Positions 60,901-64,000 of a stretch of DNA of 64,000 nucleotides are shown piece after piece. Every line of letters starts with the position of its first letter. The stretch's first letter is position 1. Position numbers and translations under genes: made by a program. The DNA lies in the NCBI GenBank assembly GCA_013400975.1, contig WBMZ01010256.1:62001-126000 (forward strand). Direction: 5' to 3'. The stretch comes from Atrichornis clamosus (lineage: Eukaryota > Chordata > Aves > Passeriformes > Menuridae). The notes under the pieces are model-generated. The model was not told the origin of the DNA, did not search any database, and was given only the letters and a program-made list of their open reading frames with translations.

Positions 60901-63900
60901 CTTAATGCTAACAGTCCTTCATAGAAGGGTGTCCTGGAAAAAAACTTAAAATTCCCAAATAATATTTTATGTAAATATCAGGATTCAGAAATATAATGTG
61001 TATAAAAATAATAATGTCAGTAAAAATTAAGCTGGGAGCTCCTAATGAAGTCATTTAAATTTGCTGTATTTATTGAGAAAATGAAGCTATTTGAAAAGTG
61101 TGGTGGGGGAGGACCTGGATACAAGTGCCCATGTGTGTAGTTTTCCACATGAACAATCAGTTTCACACATCCTGAGTTGTCCTTAATGGGCAATGATTGA
61201 TGGGTCCCCAGAGTCCCTCTGCTTTGACCACAGGTGTTGTAGCATTGCTTCAGAAGGTAAATTTTGAAGTAAAGGGCTAAAATTAAATGACAAAGAATTA
61301 ATGAGAAAGGAAAGAAACTGAAATTACTGTAAATTCTACCAGAACACAAATGTTGAACAAGCCTGGTATAATATATCTAAATATTAGCAGGAGACACTGT
61401 AATTCAAGAATACTCTACTCCACTCTTGTTTCCCTAATACTCAATGAAAAAAAACCCCAAAAGTAAGAAGCTGCTGAAATGTTTTCATTAAGTTTAGGCA
61501 CTGTCTTCACATATGGAGATTTCCCTCAGCGGGATCTCCCAGGATGTGAGGCATTTCGGTGCCCAGGCTGTGTTTCTGGTTTCAGTGCAGTTCCTGTGAC
61601 CCTGCACCCTCAGCCTGTCAGGAGCTGCTGCGCTCGGCAGTGCCGGCTGTCGATGCGTGACCCCCACGGGAGGAACCTGTGGAATGCCAGGCAGCAGGTC
61701 AAGAACTGCTCTGCGTGTTTCCTCGTGGGTTCTCAGCCAGCCCAACCTGCTCTGCCTTTGCTGACAAGAAGAGAACTTGACTTGGTGGTCCAGCTTGCTT
61801 CCTGCAGTCCAGAGCAGGTGCTGTCCATCCTTGGAAGTTCCAGCCATCCGCAGTGAGAAGCGGAAACCTGGAGCAGCCCAGTCACCTGAGCCTCCAGCTG
61901 CTCACTTGGGTTTAAATCCAGGAGTGAGTGCTGGAGCTGGTGGAATTCTGTCCTCCTTCAGCACAGCAAAAATACACTTTTACTGCTTATAGCATAAAAA
62001 AATATTGACCCTTCTGCCAGTTGCTTCTAGGCAGCAGGAAAGGCAAGGCTGCTGCGTGTTCTTGTGTGTGCATGTTTTATGCCAGCAAGGTTTCCACCCT
62101 GCTGAGAGGCATACTAATAGCCAGATTAACATACTTTAGTTTTCAAATAACATACTCCCAATTAAGCAGGATTTAACCACATCTTTCCCAGACTGCAATA
62201 GGATGCTTGTAGCAATGCTGTTCCTGTGTTGTGAATTAGAAAGGTATGATGAATTTTAGTTTCAGGGTACTGCCTGGGCTATTTTTAATACCCAGCCTCT
62301 TTTTTTCTGAAAACATAAGGATTGCTGCTGCTGTTCCTCACCTGTTTCTGATGCAAAAAGGCAGGGCATGAACAGCAGTTGTAATATAATAATTAACTCC
62401 CAAACATTTCTTTAAAAATAATGGACTGATTGTGATTAAATTTTCTATAATAACTGATGAAAGGCTTGGAATAATTTGTTGCATGCTGATATATTAATCT
62501 AGAGATACAAATTCTATGGTATTGTTTTCTCTTAAGACTTGGATTTTTAGGAAGCAGTGGATGATCCAGTGCTATAATAAGCAGTTTTCTTGCAGATCAT
62601 ATGCGCTGGATTTAGGGATTTTCCACACCTACCAAATGGCACGGTCCCAGCACTGTGTTATTCCTAAGGAGTAAGCAAATACCCTGGGAAAGAAGCAAGC
62701 CAGAATTTGTTGCTTTAATTTGGAAATGTTCATAGTTGATTCTTCCAAAAAAAACCAGTTTCTATCTTTAGATGGAAACAAATCCTGGAGTTCTTATGGT
62801 ACTCAGCCCAAATCATTTCTTATTTAAATGGGGACTTTACCGGTGTAAAAACTATTTGGATTTTGTCCATACTTCATGATAGTTTCAAAAATGAGAAGCT
62901 GTAACTTCCAAGTTCTTCAGATGATGTGAAATAAAAGCCGTGACTTCTTTAGCACAGGAGGTTTTCCCAGATGACTTTGGCAGTGGTCGGTGAGGTGACG
63001 TTCCTCAGAGGGTTGTATTGGAAGTGCACACTGAAGGCAGTTCTTTGCTTGCTTGGTAGATGAGGTAGGTCCTCCTCCTTCTCTTTATGCCAGGTTAGAA
63101 GAATTTGATGAATGTGCAAGATAATAAATTGTGTTCAGCAGAGTTTTTCAAGACTGTTTGATAAAAAAGGAGGGCACATGAGAGCTGACTTTTACAAGAG
63201 TTAATTATATTAGGGCATTTCTGTGACATCATATGTAATGTTGCATTCAGGACCTGGGCATGTAAGTGTTTTGTGAAAAGTTCTCCTGAAAATTTCTCAC
63301 TTCAGTGGTTCCAGTATATCACCACATAAAATTTTTGCCTTCAAGTAGTATTACCTGATCTACTCTTGTTCGCATTGCCAGAGATGTGTTAGCTATTAGA
63401 ACAACAAAAATTGGGTGTCCCGGTTTGAGATTGCAGTCCTGACCCTCGAGGATGCTTTCATCATACCATCAGGTTTTGAGCACACCAGCTACTGGTTTGC
63501 TCCCAGGGAAGTGATTCTACACAACAAATACAAAGCTAGATTATAATTTCTGACATAAAGTAAGATTTTAATAAAAATCAGCATGGCATGGAAGGCTAGG
63601 TCCTTTTTATTCAAACCAAAACCTGTCTTTTAATGCTCTCTGGCATTCTTTAAAATAACTATTTAGCAGGGAATGTTACTTCATATTGTTTGCTTGGACC
63701 TGCTTTGAGTCAAGGATTGGATTCCAGAGACCCCCTTCAAACAAGAAGTATTCTGTGATTGCTTTCTGTTTTCTCTTCCTTTTATAGTCCTGTTCCCAGC
63801 TGCTAGAGAGAGGTTTGATCCAGAGAGGAATATTAGCAGCTCTGTCTCATACAGTTCTAACTGAGTATTTGCATATTCCATTTTTAATGCAACTTATGTG

Positions 63901-64000
63901 ACTAATTTCCTCTGAATCCACTCCAGGAATAAGGACTAGGACTATCGTGTTTTAATTGGCAGGGGTTTTTTTCCTTATGAATCTGTTACCATAACATGAA
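57986..64000 (+). other. GALNT18 intron 3, last segment
   Basis: Apart from the CpG-enriched block, no gene or repeat is recognised. The next GALNT18 exon, which should continue after the split Glu codon, was not found before the window end, so intron 3 exceeds 22 kb. Confidence 0.7.
61490..61870. other. Locally GC- and CpG-enriched block in intron 3
   Basis: About 380 bp with roughly a dozen CpG dinucleotides, unlike the CpG-poor sequence around it. A 125-codon + frame (61479-61856) and a 117-codon minus frame (61494-61847) overlap almost completely, which is common where stop codons are scarce from composition alone. I do not recognise either product and see no clear splice-site pair bounding it. 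It may be a regulatory element or a captured fragment. Confidence 0.45.

Noticed and set aside
63416..63440. tgtcccggtttgagattgc, resembling the start of some avian LTRs
   Set aside because: Only a short similarity, with no LTR body, no CA end and no target-site duplication seen.
41756..64000. Searched for the next GALNT18 exon and the DxH motif
   Set aside because: No open frame in the window shows the expected continuation of the catalytic domain, so the exon is taken to be downstream.

Overview
This window is vertebrate nuclear DNA, almost certainly from a bird. It is mostly AT-rich, intron-like sequence with no bacterial-style gene packing. It carries several CR1 LINE fragments of the avian type and a solo ERVL-type LTR of a kind I recognise from neoavian (for example passerine) genomes. 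The only convincing coding signal is two spliced exons of one gene on the + strand.

The gene is GALNT18, a polypeptide N-acetylgalactosaminyltransferase-like protein of the GALNT8/9/17/18 subfamily (CAZy GT27). The exon at 31277-31469 encodes the end of the luminal stem and the lead-in to the catalytic domain. The exon at 41589-41755 encodes the first strands of the GT-A catalytic fold. They should be coding exons 2 and 3. Their reading phases join exactly (phase 2 across the intron between them), and all four splice sites match consensus. The first exon (cytoplasmic tail and membrane anchor) must lie upstream, and the exons with the metal-binding DxH motif and ricin-type lectin domain must lie downstream.

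Layout: 1-31276 is the 3' part of intron 1, with CR1 fragments at 5093-5365 (-) and 12892-13080 (+), a 1,046-bp solo LTR at 17302-18347 with a perfect 5-bp target-site duplication, and a GC-rich block followed by an A-rich tract at 23185-23650. Positions 31277-31469 are an exon. Positions 31470-41588 are the complete 10,119-bp intron 2, with an internally deleted CR1 at 39191-39440. Positions 41589-41755 are an exon. Positions 41756-64000 are the 5' part of intron 3, with a likely assembly duplication around a single N at 44463, a long pyrimidine-biased stretch at 47160-47740, a CR1 fragment at 57838-57985 (-), and a small CpG-enriched block near 61490-61870.

I found no CRISPR array, operon, tRNA, rRNA or second protein-coding gene. 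Nothing here looks like a new biological system. The observations most worth checking are the LTR insertion, the N-flanked duplication, the strand-asymmetric pyrimidine tract and the small CpG/GC blocks.
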